Below are positions 63,720-64,000 of a stretch of 64,000 nucleotides of DNA, piece after piece. The stretch covers positions 124,001 to 188,000 of the forward strand of contig NZ_BSPQ01000001.1 in assembly GCF_030161115.1 (NCBI RefSeq), written 5' to 3'. This DNA is from Psychromonas marina. GTDB lineage: Bacteria; Pseudomonadota; Gammaproteobacteria; Enterobacterales; Psychromonadaceae. A model generated the notes under the pieces. It ran no database searches. It saw nothing but the letters and a program-made list of their open reading frames with translations, and had not been told where the DNA came from. The number at the start of each line of letters is the position of its first letter. Within the stretch, counting starts at the first letter, position 1. The position numbers and the translations under genes are program-made.

Positions 63720-64000
63720 CTATGTGTCCATCGAGAGGTGAAGAAGTAAGAGATTGATGATACCAATATGGGGCAAGATCTTCTCTGAATGTTTGCATTT
63801 TAATAGCTTGGGCTGTTATTTGAAAGCGAATAAGCCCACTTAAGCCACTATTTACCATTTTAACCGCCTGCTTTTGATAACGCTCTAGTACTTCATCAGC
63901 CGGAAATTTCCACTGATTCATAAACCCCGCACTAAATATCACCCAGCTTGGATTAACGGCAGCAATAAACGCTTCACTAGAGGAGTGACGACTGCCGTGA
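63709..64000 (-). CDS. comEC: ComEC/Rec2 DNA uptake protein, C-terminal part (runs off the window)
   Basis: Only the last 96 codons are inside the window, frame running from 63999 down to 63709. They show HGSRHSSSEAFIAAVNP and VIFSAGFMNQWKFPADEVLE, the end of the metallo-beta-lactamase-like domain of ComEC, the inner-membrane channel for transforming DNA. comEC directly upstream of msbA is a common gammaproteobacterial order. The start lies outside the window. Confidence 0.9.
   Translation of the reverse strand, partial: HGSRHSSSEAFIAAVNPSWVIFSAGFMNQWKFPADEVLERYQKQAVKMVNSGLSGLIRFQITAQAIKMQTFREDLAPYWYHQSLTSSPLDGHIDDK

Noticed and set aside
1..64000. CRISPR arrays
   Set aside because: No regular direct repeats with unique spacers of suitable length were found; the regular repeats present are REP elements, tRNA units and the 69-bp coding repeats.

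Overview
The window looks like chromosome of a marine, cold-adapted gammaproteobacterium of the Psychromonas/Alteromonadales kind. This is judged from gene content and moderately low GC by eye; nothing was searched. It has three parts: ordinary chromosome (1 to about 25,774), a 30.4 kb integrated island (about 25,775-56,210), and ordinary chromosome again (56,211-64,000).

Left chromosome. Minus strand: galU, an S1-domain protein (CvfB type), a hotdog thioesterase and a YdiJ-type FAD/Fe-S dehydrogenase; then an array of GTAG-type REP/REPIN hairpins; then upp-uraA and an ammonium transporter. A tRNA-Asn operon follows with four identical copies, a strong promoter, a terminator and tRNA-derived relics on both sides. 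Next come a HAD phosphatase, an ECF sigma factor and a DUF3379 putative anti-sigma. On the plus strand lies a bufferin-type RiPP operon: DUF2282 precursor, MNIO (DUF692) enzyme, DUF2063 partner and DoxX protein. The cbb3 oxidase cluster (ccoNOQP, ccoH-like, ccoI, ccoS, a TauE/SafE-like protein) leads into fnr, which has a matching FNR box upstream, and a uspE-like gene.

Island. It sits inside the peroxiredoxin gene bcp. The first 111 codons lie at 25,442-25,774 and the last 43 at 56,211-56,342. Joining the two island ends in silico gives a 22-bp near-perfect palindrome, which supports these limits. At the left end is a four-gene integration module: three tyrosine-recombinase-like proteins and a small coiled-coil protein, in the style of Tn554 TnpABC or the Gamma-Mobile-Trio. 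Directly behind it the island carries its own intact bcp, so the function of the split gene is probably restored. The cargo is an SF2 helicase with a winged-helix/coiled-coil partner and a divergent Xre regulator; a sparse zone (35.7-43.6 kb) of single genes, orphan antitoxin pieces, a secreted nuclease, a HExxH protein and a tandem-repeat membrane protein; a small putative autoregulator with palindromic operators; a type I restriction-modification operon (hsdM-hsdS-hsdR) with GIY-YIG and putative PD-(D/E)XK accessory genes; and, next to the right end, a double CD-NTase/SLATT (CBASS-like) operon. Overall it reads as a mobile antiphage defence island.

Right chromosome. A membrane-anchored spermidine-synthase-like protein, a DUF350 protein and a lipoprotein, then kdsB, a Trm112-like protein, lpxK, msbA and the 3' end of comEC, all on the minus strand and tightly packed from comEC to the lipoprotein gene. 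The most interesting systems are the bcp-targeting, bcp-restoring island, its paired CD-NTase/SLATT operon, and the uncharacterised helicase module.
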